A stretch of DNA of 64,000 bases from Clostridia bacterium (GTDB taxonomy: Bacteria > Bacillota_A > Clostridia > Oscillospirales > CAG-272), in NCBI GenBank assembly GCA_017462125.1, contig JAFTRQ010000133.1, positions 22,361 to 86,360 of the forward strand. The letters run 5' to 3'. How positions within the stretch are numbered: position 1 is the stretch's first letter; every line of letters starts with the position of its first letter. Under the pieces are notes generated by a model, which saw only the letters and a list, made by a program, of their open reading frames with translations, ran no database searches and was not told the origin of the DNA. The translations under genes and the position numbers were made by a program. Positions 8,631 to 16,664 of the stretch are shown here, one piece after another.

Positions 8631-10211
8631 TTACACCGTGCCATTATTCAAACGCTCTCCGTATTTCGGAGGCATACACGCTCCCACCGTCTTGACGATC
8701 AGAGAATTCAATCCCATAAGCAGCATTTTTGTGTCAAGATTGGCAGGGTTCAATCGGCAGAGCTTATCGCGGAAGGCGTATGAAGGCATATCAAGTGAGA
8801 GCTTTGGTAAAAAACAGATCATCCGTGCGATCTTGGTGTCAGAGTTCTTTTCCATTTCGACGAAAAGCTTGATCGCTCCCTCCGCATCCGATGCCGAATT
8901 GAGATCGGGGAAGGTGATCGAATAAATATTTCCTTTTGCCGATTGAAGCGCCACCACGGAGCTCTCGCCTGAAAGATCGCCCGCAAGCATTTTTGCTTTT
9001 TCGTCGACGGTCTGCCATTCCGCGGGATCAAAGGAGTTATCATTCTCGGTCATAATAAAGGATCGCGTATCGGGAAGAAGCTCGGAAACGTGCTTGAAAA
9101 ATTCCGCAAAACGGGGATTTGCACGAACGCTGTCGTAGATCGGATTTCTGTCGTAGCGCGCGATATTGGCTACTAAACCGACGAAAACGTCGTCTTTGGT
9201 AATCGCTTTGCGCAGCTTATCAAGGACGGGAGTGGAGCCGAAAAGCTCGGTGCCGTCGGGAAGATTCCAAAGCCAATCAAGATGCTCTTTGACAATATCA
9301 AGCTCATCAAGCCCTTCGTCGAGCCGACCGTGCTCGATCAGCGACATAGCGTATCTGAATTCGGTCATCACTCGCTGTATGGCAAAAATATCGTCAAAGC
9401 GACTTGAATAGACGTTGATGGTATCAAGGGCGGTCTTGTAAAAGTGAGGCTCTTTGTGACGAAACCATTTGGGAAAGGAGCATTTCTCGGCCGACTGTTC
9501 CTCCACAGTCTTGTTTTCGTAATGAGAGAGTAGATTGATATTGAGCAAAACGTTATCTGACAGGATGCGTTGCTTCAGTTCCTCTCGTTTTTCAAACTCG
9601 CCGCGCTGATAATATCTTTCAAGAAGTTGCATATCCCATATGTTTAAATTACGGTCCATTGCCCATCTTTCGTTATCCCAAAGAAATAACTTGTCTTCAT
9701 CCTCATGTAACGCAATGGTGGGGAGTAAGCTTACTCTGGCTTCGTAACTCTCGTTCATTCGCTTGCGCATAAGCTCTCTCGCAGATGCCTTTCGTTCTTC
9801 TGACACGTCCCAATGCTTATACTTGTTTTTTAGTGCCATAATTCGACAGAAGTAGAGGGATGTGTAAAAAATTCGTCTTGAAAATGCATTTTCTCGCGCC
9901 AATGCCTCGCAGGCATCCAAAGCCTGAATCTCGTTTTCCATAGTGGGGTCCTCAGATGCCTTTTGATTCAGCATATTGTAGGTAGTCTCCATCTGCTTGT
10001 GACTGTATCCCGCGCCGCCCATCAGCTCATCGAAGCTGACGTTGAAAAATTGCGCGATCCGCGCCAGTGTTTCGATGTCGGGATAGACCTGTCCGCTCTC
10101 CCAACGGCTGACCGATTGCGGCGTGACCGAAAGCAGAGAGGCAAGCTCATTTTGAGTCAGTCCATTCTCCGTGCGCAGTCTTTTTATCGTTTCTGCGATT
10201 CTTAATTTCAT
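8631..10211 (-). CDS. XRE-family transcriptional regulator with long C-terminal region (1)
   Basis: A 526-residue protein. Residues 4-60 form a Cro/C1-type helix-turn-helix (TIKRLRTENGLTQNE, VTPQSVSRWESGQVYPD). The next ~330 residues are alpha-helical and rich in Leu, Glu and Arg, resembling the helical-repeat C-termini of XRE regulators that bind peptides or partner proteins. The last ~130 residues look like a separate mixed alpha/beta domain. The start at 10211 follows GGAGG; upstream in-frame codons lack a site. It is the last gene of a six-gene co-directed cluster and related in its first ~70 residues to the regulator at 11618-12733. The target is unknown. Confidence 0.8.
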   Translation of the reverse strand: MKLRIAETIKRLRTENGLTQNELASLLSVTPQSVSRWESGQVYPDIETLARIAQFFNVSFDELMGGAGYSHKQMETTYNMLNQKASEDPTMENEIQALDACEALARENAFSRRIFYTSLYFCRIMALKNKYKHWDVSEERKASARELMRKRMNESYEARVSLLPTIALHEDEDKLFLWDNERWAMDRNLNIWDMQLLERYYQRGEFEKREELKQRILSDNVLLNINLLSHYENKTVEEQSAEKCSFPKWFRHKEPHFYKTALDTINVYSSRFDDIFAIQRVMTEFRYAMSLIEHGRLDEGLDELDIVKEHLDWLWNLPDGTELFGSTPVLDKLRKAITKDDVFVGLVANIARYDRNPIYDSVRANPRFAEFFKHVSELLPDTRSFIMTENDNSFDPAEWQTVDEKAKMLAGDLSGESSVVALQSAKGNIYSITFPDLNSASDAEGAIKLFVEMEKNSDTKIARMICFLPKLSLDMPSYAFRDKLCRLNPANLDTKMLLMGLNSLIVKTVGACMPPKYGERLNNGTV

Positions 10212-10297
10212 CCGTTTTCCTCCATTGAAGTGTGAAACTGTTGCTTTATAACCGAGTTTGTCAGCTGAACCATTTTTTATGCATTGCCGCCAAAAAT

Positions 10298-10714
10298 TCA
10301 GAGATGATCGGATAGCCCGAGCTCTCGCCACAGAAGCTCTTCCGCGTAAACATACCGGCTGTTTTTCATGATCTCCCGATCGGTGGTATGACAGTCCGCA
10401 AAAATAATATGGTCGGGAAAGGGCTCGATGATTGCACCGTAAAGCTCAAAGGTGGGTTGCCCCGCAAGCTTGAGATTGAGGTCCCATACGCCGCGGAAGA
10501 CAAGCTCTACCACGGGAGGTGAGGGATACATACCGTGTGCAAGAAGTCTGATGATCAGATCGGGATTTCCGGAAAACCAGATATGATCTCCTTGGTTTTC
10601 CGATTTTACGCTTGCTTTGAAATCGATCCCCACGATCAGAGCGTCGTGAAATCCGCCGTACCGTTCCAAAAACGCTTGGGCATCGGCTTTCGTTAAAATT
10701 TTTTGATATTTCAT
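10298..10714 (-). CDS. Hypothetical protein, 138 residues
   Basis: A soluble, acidic protein of 138 residues without signal peptide or membrane segment. It has a GGFHDALIVGIDF opening and a conserved-looking aromatic core (FELYGAIIEPFPDHIIFADC). The size and HDA-type opening recall small immunity or SMI1-like accessory proteins, but no family is recognised with confidence. GGAG lies a suitable distance upstream. It is 42 bp after an ATPase gene and 86 bp before an XRE regulator, all in the same direction. Confidence 0.65.
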   Translation of the reverse strand: MKYQKILTKADAQAFLERYGGFHDALIVGIDFKASVKSENQGDHIWFSGNPDLIIRLLAHGMYPSPPVVELVFRGVWDLNLKLAGQPTFELYGAIIEPFPDHIIFADCHTTDREIMKNSRYVYAEELLWRELGLSDHL

Positions 10715-10756
10715 CTTGATTTCTCCCGATTTTTGATGATAATTCGGTTGGAATTG

Positions 10757-11503
10757 TTAATTCAAAAGGTATTTCAGCATCCTTTCGGGATTTTCCAAAA
10801 ACTGTTTTGTGATCTGATAGTGCTCGGTTTCCCGATAATTGACTTTATTGATCCCGTCCTCCGAAAGCATAAGGATCTCGGAGTGGGGAAGTGTCATTAG
10901 GATTGGGGAATGGGTGGCAATGATAAACTGCGAATCTTTTTTGACGAGCTCAACGATCATTGCCATCAGCGACATCAGCTTCATAGGAGAGAGTGCCGCC
11001 TCGGGCTCGTCGAGGATGTATAGCCCGTTCCCGCCAAAACGGTTTTGCACGATGGCTAAAAAGCTTTCGCCGTGGGATTGGTTGTGAAGGGAAACACCGC
11101 CGTAGCTTTCTACGATCTTTGGTGTAAACCCGGGCTGCCTATCCATCTCATCAATATTGGTGGCAACGTTGTAAAGACTTTCGGCGCGGAGGAAAAAGCC
11201 GTCCTTTGGAAATGCCTTTTTGGAAAGCACGATGTGCTTGTAAAGCTCGGAGTGAGTGTTCTCGGTGGAAAAATTGAAATTGCGGGTGCCGCCCTCGGGG
11301 TTAAAGCCGTGAGCCACCGCGACGGCTTCCAGCAGAGTGGATTTTCCCGTGCCGTTTTCGCCTACCAAAAATGTGACAGGGGCAGAGAGGGGGATGCTCG
11401 GATTTTTTTGCAGATACTTGACGATGGGGAGTGCGCAAAGATAAGAGCCCTCGGGGAGGGTGTGCTTGTATCTGATCTCTTCGATATACTTGGCGTTTAA
11501 CAT
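10757..11503 (-). CDS. Predicted AAA/ABC-type ATPase (COG3910-like)
   Basis: A 248-residue cytoplasmic ATPase of the SMC/RecF/ABC class. Visible are Walker A GENGTGKS (48-55), a signature-like SHGES (about 143), Walker B ILDEPEAAL (about 163-172) and a switch histidine ATHSP (about 196). There is no long coiled coil and no nuclease domain, so this is the compact predicted-ATPase type rather than an OLD nuclease or a full SMC. A strong AAAGGAG site precedes the ATG. Its place between two XRE regulators and small unknown proteins is compatible with a stress or defence role, but nothing in the sequence proves that. Confidence 0.85.
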   Translation of the reverse strand: MLNAKYIEEIRYKHTLPEGSYLCALPIVKYLQKNPSIPLSAPVTFLVGENGTGKSTLLEAVAVAHGFNPEGGTRNFNFSTENTHSELYKHIVLSKKAFPKDGFFLRAESLYNVATNIDEMDRQPGFTPKIVESYGGVSLHNQSHGESFLAIVQNRFGGNGLYILDEPEAALSPMKLMSLMAMIVELVKKDSQFIIATHSPILMTLPHSEILMLSEDGINKVNYRETEHYQITKQFLENPERMLKYLLN

Positions 11504-11617
11504 TTTGCGCTCCTTTCCGCCGATTGCGGCGGGATCAATGGTTATCGATAAATTTTGCCGAAAGGTGTCATTTACGCGTACTATAATATATGATAAATGA
11601 GTTATTATAATCTGCGG

Positions 11618-12733
11618 TTACAAAACCCAAGTGTTCAGTTCCTGTATATTGGATAAACAAAGACGTTTATTATTATGCTCTTCATGGGTCAGTGCAATAT
11701 ACCATGTACATGTTTCATCAAACACATATACATCTTCTCTAAGAAAATATCGGCTCATATCTACGATCTGATCTTCCACCATATGATGATCGTGCAATAA
11801 AACCTCGCAAAGCTCTTTAGGCTCTATAGAAATTATCTCGTCTGATTTAAAAAGAATTTCACACGGCGGCGTATAAGTACGATACGCTGACCACGATTGC
11901 GGATAAATAACTTTTTCCGGACGGATGTCCCACATCACAAACACCTTTTCGTTTTGTCGCTGATTGAGATAGCACATAGCATCATAAAAATCAACGATTT
12001 CGGCATTGCTTTTTTTCAGACAGCTCCACAAATGGGACACTATCAATCCCTCTGCCTGCATAATATCGTCCGCGCGCAGATCCCGAATATATCTGACATA
12101 CAGGTCGTGGGATGTATCCACAAACGCATCAATAAATTTTTTGCGCAGTTCATAGGCTTTTTCTTTCGGTATTTGCCAGGTTGAAAAGCTTTTGCTGTCC
12201 GTAATGTGCTTTTTCCATTGCTCCAACTTATCCTCATCCTCGTGCAGTATGATATCCCTAAGCAGTGTTGTCAGATAAATCGAGTTTGTGTCGCCCAATA
12301 CCGAATGTGCTACCGCTCTTGCATGGTTTATGTGGTGGTCATTCGAGGTATGCTTTTGTAAAAACTTGGCAAATTTGAAATAGCTTTGGCTGTATTGCAA
12401 GGGAGCAATCTCGGTCGCCTTTTCAAGCAGGTCGCAAAGCTCGGGCAGAATTGAAGCGTCATTCCCACCGTTTCTATAATATTCATACGTCAGCTGTGTA
12501 ATCCTTTCGGACAACCGCGCGATAATCGGGACAGTTCTGCCCATCATCTCGTCAACGGTGACTCCGAAATAGTCGGCAAGCTTGGGAAAGATCTCAATGT
12601 CGGGGTAAGCAAGCCCGTTTTCCCAACGGCTGACCGCCTGCGGCGAGACCGAGAGCAGAGCGGCAAGCTCACTTTGGGTTATTTTTCTTTCAATTCGAAG
12701 TCTTTTGATGTTTTCTGCCACCTTTTGTTTCAT
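11618..12733 (-). CDS. XRE-family transcriptional regulator with long C-terminal region (2)
   Basis: A 371-residue protein. Residues 3-62 are a Cro/C1 helix-turn-helix (ITQSELAALLSVSPQAVSRWENG) close to the one in the regulator at 8631-10211. The remaining ~300 residues are mostly helical and share with it blocks such as LLRDIILHEDEDKLEQW versus LLPTIALHEDEDKLFLW, so the two are paralogs. AAAGGA lies upstream of the ATG at 12733. It follows two small unknown genes by 42 bp. Confidence 0.8.
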   Translation of the reverse strand: MKQKVAENIKRLRIERKITQSELAALLSVSPQAVSRWENGLAYPDIEIFPKLADYFGVTVDEMMGRTVPIIARLSERITQLTYEYYRNGGNDASILPELCDLLEKATEIAPLQYSQSYFKFAKFLQKHTSNDHHINHARAVAHSVLGDTNSIYLTTLLRDIILHEDEDKLEQWKKHITDSKSFSTWQIPKEKAYELRKKFIDAFVDTSHDLYVRYIRDLRADDIMQAEGLIVSHLWSCLKKSNAEIVDFYDAMCYLNQRQNEKVFVMWDIRPEKVIYPQSWSAYRTYTPPCEILFKSDEIISIEPKELCEVLLHDHHMVEDQIVDMSRYFLREDVYVFDETCTWYIALTHEEHNNKRLCLSNIQELNTWVL

Positions 12734-12775
12734 ATGAATCCTTTCATTAGCTGATCTGCAACAGATTGAATTGAT

Positions 12776-13333
12776 CTAACGATCTGTGCATAAATACTGC
12801 TTTACAAAACTCTTTATCTCATATACGGTTTTATTTGGCTCTATAGGTGAAAAAGCGCGCTCGTACAGCTCATTCTGCTTTTGTATCCAAATTTTCCAAA
12901 TCGCTGTATTCTCGTCAAAATATGTCTTAACTTCCATTTCATGACTGCTATAGCTTACCAAACCCTCGCGGATGGCTTTTTTGAATGAATTGGATCGTAA
13001 ATATTTGTCAAAATTATCGGCTATGAAATATAAAACGATATCTCCGCGAAATTTTTCAAGCAGCTTGTGCTTTTCTTCGTCCGATATAGGAGGCGTTCCC
13101 GAGAGATCGTACCACCCCGCGTCCTCATATGCGTTAACCTGCGCTAAAGCAAGGCTTTCTGCCGCTTCTAAAAGAATCGTTCTGTTTTTATACATGGGGG
13201 TCAATCGATAGAACTGTCCGTCACACTCATAATTTTTTCTGTCATTGACCGTGATTTCCTGAAATCCAAACGATATCAATATTTCCGACATGTGCTTGCA
13301 GATCTCGTCTATTGTTTCGCTTTTGATAATCAT
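12776..13333 (-). CDS. Hypothetical protein, 185 residues
   Basis: A soluble 185-residue protein with an alpha/beta pattern, rich in Tyr, Lys and Glu, with no signal peptide or membrane segment. A C-terminal EIKSFVKQYLC helix is seen. AGGAG is correctly placed before ATG 13333. It starts 14 bp after the preceding 119-residue gene, which suggests translational coupling. No family is recognised. Confidence 0.65.
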   Translation of the reverse strand: MIIKSETIDEICKHMSEILISFGFQEITVNDRKNYECDGQFYRLTPMYKNRTILLEAAESLALAQVNAYEDAGWYDLSGTPPISDEEKHKLLEKFRGDIVLYFIADNFDKYLRSNSFKKAIREGLVSYSSHEMEVKTYFDENTAIWKIWIQKQNELYERAFSPIEPNKTVYEIKSFVKQYLCTDR

Positions 13334-13347
13334 GTATAATTCTCCTG

Positions 13348-13707
13348 TTAAATTCCTAAATCGCTATGCTGTATTTCAAATGAAATCGTTTGATCTTTTC
13401 TCACGTTTTCTATGCGGCTGTAATCGGCCGCCAATTCAAAACAAAGCTTCCGTATCTTTTCTATTTCTCCTTGGCGCCGCATCGGCGGATACGTGTCCAA
13501 TTCGTCTACCAAAGAACAGATCTCATGCATCAAAGTGTTTTCTTCGATTCTTATCATTATCGGCAGGTTGAAAGCCATGGCTGCATCGCTGCTGGAAATG
13601 ATCTCTTTCTCAATCATATCAAGCATTCCCAATGTCGCTGCAGCAACTAAAAAATGTACATTTTCCTTGCCTTCTGCCTGTATCTGCATATTTTCAATCT
13701 GTGCCAT
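13348..13707 (-). CDS. Hypothetical small helical protein, 119 residues (possibly DUF3969-like)
   Basis: A 119-residue helical protein beginning with an acidic segment, then VHFLVAAATLGMLDMIEK and an ISSSDAAMAFNLPIM segment. The pattern resembles the DUF3969 group of small Bacillota proteins; this is a tentative match from memory of the pattern. It is the first gene of the six-gene minus-strand cluster that ends with the XRE gene at 8631. The ribosome binding site is moderate (AAAGGACGG). Confidence 0.6.
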   Translation of the reverse strand: MAQIENMQIQAEGKENVHFLVAAATLGMLDMIEKEIISSSDAAMAFNLPIMIRIEENTLMHEICSLVDELDTYPPMRRQGEIEKIRKLCFELAADYSRIENVRKDQTISFEIQHSDLGI

Positions 13708-14042
13708 AGTGATTTACCGTCCTTTCTTGCTGTTTGATCAGCAGTACCATTTTAGCATATTTTGTCGTTTTGTGCACGGAAAAAAAGCTGCGAGATCGGA
13801 TTTTTCGGCACGAAGTCACGTTGCTTTTCTGTTATTCTTAATTACGTTGCAAAGAATCATATCAATGAATACTTGTTTTTATCAGTATAACATAATATGC
13901 GTGAAAAATCAAGCAACCCTAGCGGATTTTATATCTCGGTCAGCGTGAACTGAAAATTGTCTCTTTTCACGGTGCTTTTGACATATTTGCCAAAACAGAT
14001 CTGTCAAATTTGTGCAAATAGCAGAACTTGTGTTCTGTGGAC
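13708..14042. other. Intergenic region between divergent transcription units
   Basis: No gene is seen in these ~335 bases. The region is AT-rich and carries the promoter area of the leftward cluster. Small ORFs here are short and lack ribosome binding sites. Confidence 0.5.
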
Positions 14043-14071
14043 TTTACAAAACGCAATTAATGGTGTATAAT
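14043..14071 (+). promoter_or_regulatory. Strong promoter of the phage-like cassette
   Basis: -35 TTTACA (14043-14048) and -10 TATAAT (14066-14071) are separated by 17 bp. The predicted start near 14078 falls just before the first hairpin of the structured leader. Confidence 0.75.
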
Positions 14072-14077
14072 ACTGTA

Positions 14078-14220
14078 GAAGTTAAGGAAACTTAACTTCG
14101 GCGCCGCCGAGCGTAGGGTTTGCAGAAGTGACTTGGGGATCTGTCACGTAAGCGAAGGGGACGTGTCGCCCGAAGGGGATCTCGGGCGGGCGGCAAAACA
14201 ATGAAGGAAAGGAATTTTCA
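14078..14220 (+). ncRNA. Structured ~140-nt leader with GGGGA-loop hairpins
   Basis: From the predicted transcription start to the start codon the RNA can form five successive stem-loops: GTTAAG-GAAA-CTTAAC (14081-14096, GNRA loop); TCGGC-GCC-GCCGA (14098-14110); GTGAC/GTCAC (14128-14147, loop TTGGGGATCT); GCGA/TCGC (14152-14169); and CGCCCGA/TCGGGCG (14167-14188, loop AGGGGATC). The last three loops all carry GGGGA. Hairpins 4 and 5 overlap by three bases, and an alternative pairing CACGT (14145-14149) with ACGTG (14161-14165) competes with hairpins 3 and 4, so the folds are partly exclusive. No known riboswitch class is recognised. GAAGGAAAGG provides the ribosome binding site at the 3' end. 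Confidence 0.5.
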
Positions 14221-15045
14221 ATGAAAGAAATTACAAAAAGTATAACGGTCGATCTGCTTCGTCGCGGCAATACGCGTTTGATCTTTGCCCGTCAGAATGA
14301 TGCGTTGAGCCGTAAGATACTGATCGCGCTGACGGCAGGTGGCGCACCGTATCCGATTCCAAGCGGAACGCAGGCGATTTTGAATGTGTTGCGCTCCGAC
14401 GGTCAGAGCTCTGCATTCAGCGCAGAGGTCACGGATGGCGGAGAGGTTGAGGTCACCTTGTCGCTCTGGATGCTCAGCGCATCAGGCGAGACTCGTTGCT
14501 CGATTTCGCTGATCGACACGGAGGGAAAAAAGCTTACAAGCGACGATTTCACTATTGACGTATTGGAAACGCTTTATGACGGTGAGGAGATTGCAACCGA
14601 CGACAACTATTCACTTCTGACGGCTTTGATGGCAGATATTGCGCTGATCGAGGAGACGGAGAGTGAGAGGATCGAGGCTGAAAGGCTCAGAGAGGAAAAT
14701 GAAAGCGCGAGAATCACCGCTGAAAACGAAAGAGCACTTGCGGAAAGCGAGAGAGCAAAAATCTATGATGAGATCGTAGGTGGCAATTACGGAAAGGGTG
14801 GCAGTCTGACGCTTAAGACGAGTGATTTCTCCTCGGATCTGACCGCGACTCTTACGGTAGATGGGCTTGGAACAGGCGATATGATCAGCTTCAATCCTGC
14901 AACGGTACAGGACCGCGAGTTGGCAGGGCAATGCGGATTGTTTGTGAATCCGATCACGGCAGGCACGCAGGTCGTCTTCAGCGTGAATTCGATCCCGACG
15001 GGGGATATCGGGCTTGTTTATTTTATCGTCAGGGGATCGACTTGA
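14221..15045 (+). CDS. Phage baseplate upper protein (BppU-like)
   Basis: A 274-residue protein. Residues 1-125 match the BppU N-terminal domain of Gram-positive phages: a VDLLRRGNTRLIFARQND start, a PSGTQAILNV strand and a TRCSISLID segment ending in an FTIDV strand. Residues ~140-190 are a charged coiled coil (ERIEAERLREENES) typical of phage tail fibres. The C-terminal ~85 residues are a beta-rich tip domain. It is the first gene of a four-gene cassette followed by a leucine-rich-repeat protein and a holin-like protein. In phages this protein links the baseplate to receptor-binding tips. No other virion genes are in the window. Confidence 0.75.
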   Translation: MKEITKSITVDLLRRGNTRLIFARQNDALSRKILIALTAGGAPYPIPSGTQAILNVLRSDGQSSAFSAEVTDGGEVEVTLSLWMLSASGETRCSISLIDTEGKKLTSDDFTIDVLETLYDGEEIATDDNYSLLTALMADIALIEETESERIEAERLREENESARITAENERALAESERAKIYDEIVGGNYGKGGSLTLKTSDFSSDLTATLTVDGLGTGDMISFNPATVQDRELAGQCGLFVNPITAGTQVVFSVNSIPTGDIGLVYFIVRGST

Positions 15046-15067
15046 TGGATAGGAAGGAGAATGAACA

Positions 15068-16033
15068 ATGGCATATGCTTTTTATAACGGTTACTTCTCG
15101 TCAGGCTCTTCCGGCGGGTCAGAGAACTATCTCAAGTCGCTGATCGAGCGCAATATTACCGAGATCGAGATACCGAGCGGTGTGGAGGCGATCGGCGCGT
15201 ATGCGTTCTACAATTGCGCGAGCTTGACGAGGATAGCGGCGCAGGGCGGTGTGACGAGCATTGGCGCTTACGCCTTTGCAGGGTGCTCGGCTTGCCTCAG
15301 CTACGATTTCTCGGCAACCACGGCTGTTCCCACGCTTGACGCGACAGCGTTTGAGGGAATCAACGATGAGGCTGTGATCTACGTTCCCGGTACGCTTTAC
15401 CGAGAGTGGATCAGGACGGATGTATGGAAGGACTTTGAAGGAAGGATCGAGGCGGTGGGAGAGATTCCTGCGCTTACGCCGAGTGAGGGTCTTGACATCA
15501 CATACGACAGCGCGACGGCGTCTTATACCGTCAACGGCAGGGGTACTTGCTCCGACAGCATTCTTGTGATCCCCGGTACGTACGATGACGGAACGAACGG
15601 AGAGGCGGCAGTAAGCAAGGTTGCGGCAAGAGCCTTTGAGAGTGACGCGACAGTGGTAGAATTGGTATTTCCGAGCACTCTCGTTACGCTCGGCAGTTAT
15701 GCATTCAAAGGCTGTAAGCAGCTTGTGAGGGTAGAGAACTGCTATGCAGGCGGCGCAAATGACGGCTCGTTTGCGTTTTGGACTTGCTCGAATCTCGCAC
15801 ACGTACACTTCATCGGTAACGGAGAAATTTCAAGCTTTATGTTTGCCAACAATGCGGCGGTTGCGACCTACGACTTTACCGATTGCACCGAGGTGGTCAT
15901 CGTTCCCGATACACTGTACAACTATCTGTCCACGGGTACGGGAACGCAGTATCTTGTACCTGCGGCACTTTACGACGAGTGGTGCGCGGCGACCAACTGG
16001 TCAGAATATTCGCATCTGATCGTAGCGGTTTAA
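15068..16033 (+). CDS. BspA-type leucine-rich-repeat protein (tail-tip or adhesin-like)
   Basis: A 321-residue protein with LRR_5/BspA repeats. Units such as VEAIGAYAFYNCASLTRI, VTSIGAYAFAGC and LVTLGSYAFKGCKQLVRV fall near residues 35-75 and 195-230, separated by ~25-residue strand-rich inserts and two YREW/YDEW segments. There is no signal peptide, so secretion by the general pathway is unlikely, and assembly onto a phage-like tail fits better. AAGGAG lies upstream of the ATG and the gene starts 22 bp after the BppU-like gene. Repeats of this type are often receptor-binding modules in gut phages; this assignment rests on context. Confidence 0.75.
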   Translation: MAYAFYNGYFSSGSSGGSENYLKSLIERNITEIEIPSGVEAIGAYAFYNCASLTRIAAQGGVTSIGAYAFAGCSACLSYDFSATTAVPTLDATAFEGINDEAVIYVPGTLYREWIRTDVWKDFEGRIEAVGEIPALTPSEGLDITYDSATASYTVNGRGTCSDSILVIPGTYDDGTNGEAAVSKVAARAFESDATVVELVFPSTLVTLGSYAFKGCKQLVRVENCYAGGANDGSFAFWTCSNLAHVHFIGNGEISSFMFANNAAVATYDFTDCTEVVIVPDTLYNYLSTGTGTQYLVPAALYDEWCAATNWSEYSHLIVAV

Positions 16034-16050
16034 TTTGGGAGGTAATCATT

Positions 16051-16251
16051 ATGGCAGTAAAATCTGAATACGTGACGGTTGGCGAGAGGACGCTGATCAG
16101 GCACGTAAGCGACAGCAACAAATACATTCGTCAGGTGGAGACGGGCATTTTGTACCGATCCGCCACGGACGTGATCCCTTGCAAGTACACATATGAGGAG
16201 ACGGAGAGGGAGATACCGAAGGAAGAGGAGGTGAAGGAGATTGACCAGTGA
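16051..16251 (+). CDS. Small phage-cassette protein, 66 residues
   Basis: A 66-residue protein with a beta-rich centre and a Glu/Lys-rich tail, preceded by a strong GGGAGG. It lies between the tail-tip protein and the holin-like gene, where XkdX-like small proteins are found in Bacillota phages, though it is not recognisably XkdX. Its stop overlaps the next start by 11 bp, indicating coupling. Confidence 0.65.
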   Translation: MAVKSEYVTVGERTLIRHVSDSNKYIRQVETGILYRSATDVIPCKYTYEETEREIPKEEEVKEIDQ

Positions 16252-16534
16252 GGAGATCGTAAAAACCCTTGCGGAAAATACACAGCGCTCCAAGTCCAAT
16301 TCTCATCGGATCGATGAGCTTTCGGGGCATTTTGAGGCGCTGAACAAAATGGCGACCGCCCTTGAGGTGCTTGCCACCAAGCAGCTTGGTATGTCGGAGC
16401 AGATCGACAAGATCGAGGCGAAGGTGTCGTTTTTGGAGGCGACGCCGATGAAACGCGTACAGACGATATTGGGATACGCGTTGGCGGCGCTTTGCTCAGC
16501 GGCAGCAGGCGCATTTTTCGGCGGATACATATAA
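16241..16534 (+). CDS. XhlA/holin-like membrane protein
   Basis: A 97-residue protein starting at TTG 16241, preceded by AGGAGG at 16226-16231. Residues 1-70 are a coiled coil (EEIVKTLAENTQRSKSNSHRI, LGMSEQIDKIEAKVSFLEA), followed by one C-terminal transmembrane helix (ILGYALAALCSAAAGAFFGG). This layout is that of XhlA-type haemolysin/holin accessory proteins at the end of phage late operons. No endolysin gene follows; a terminator does. Confidence 0.7.
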   Translation: MTSEEIVKTLAENTQRSKSNSHRIDELSGHFEALNKMATALEVLATKQLGMSEQIDKIEAKVSFLEATPMKRVQTILGYALAALCSAAAGAFFGGYI

Positions 16535-16544
16535 AAAAGCAAGA

Positions 16545-16579
16545 AATCCCAAGGTGCTCTCGATGAGTGCCTTGGGATT
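16545..16579. terminator. Bidirectional terminator (repeat-family copy 1)
   Basis: AATCCCAAGG (16545-16554) pairs with CCTTGGGATT (16570-16579), continuing into a 5-bp inner stem around TCGAT. It separates the plus-strand cassette from the convergent AraC gene. The arms and loop are nearly the same as those of the terminator at 41374-41418. Confidence 0.75.
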
Positions 16580-16664
16580 CATAATACATCGTAATCTTAT
16601 AAATTGCTCTCGCTTTTTTCGTATCCTTCTTGCGGTATAACAGCTTTTTCGACAGTCTGCGCGG

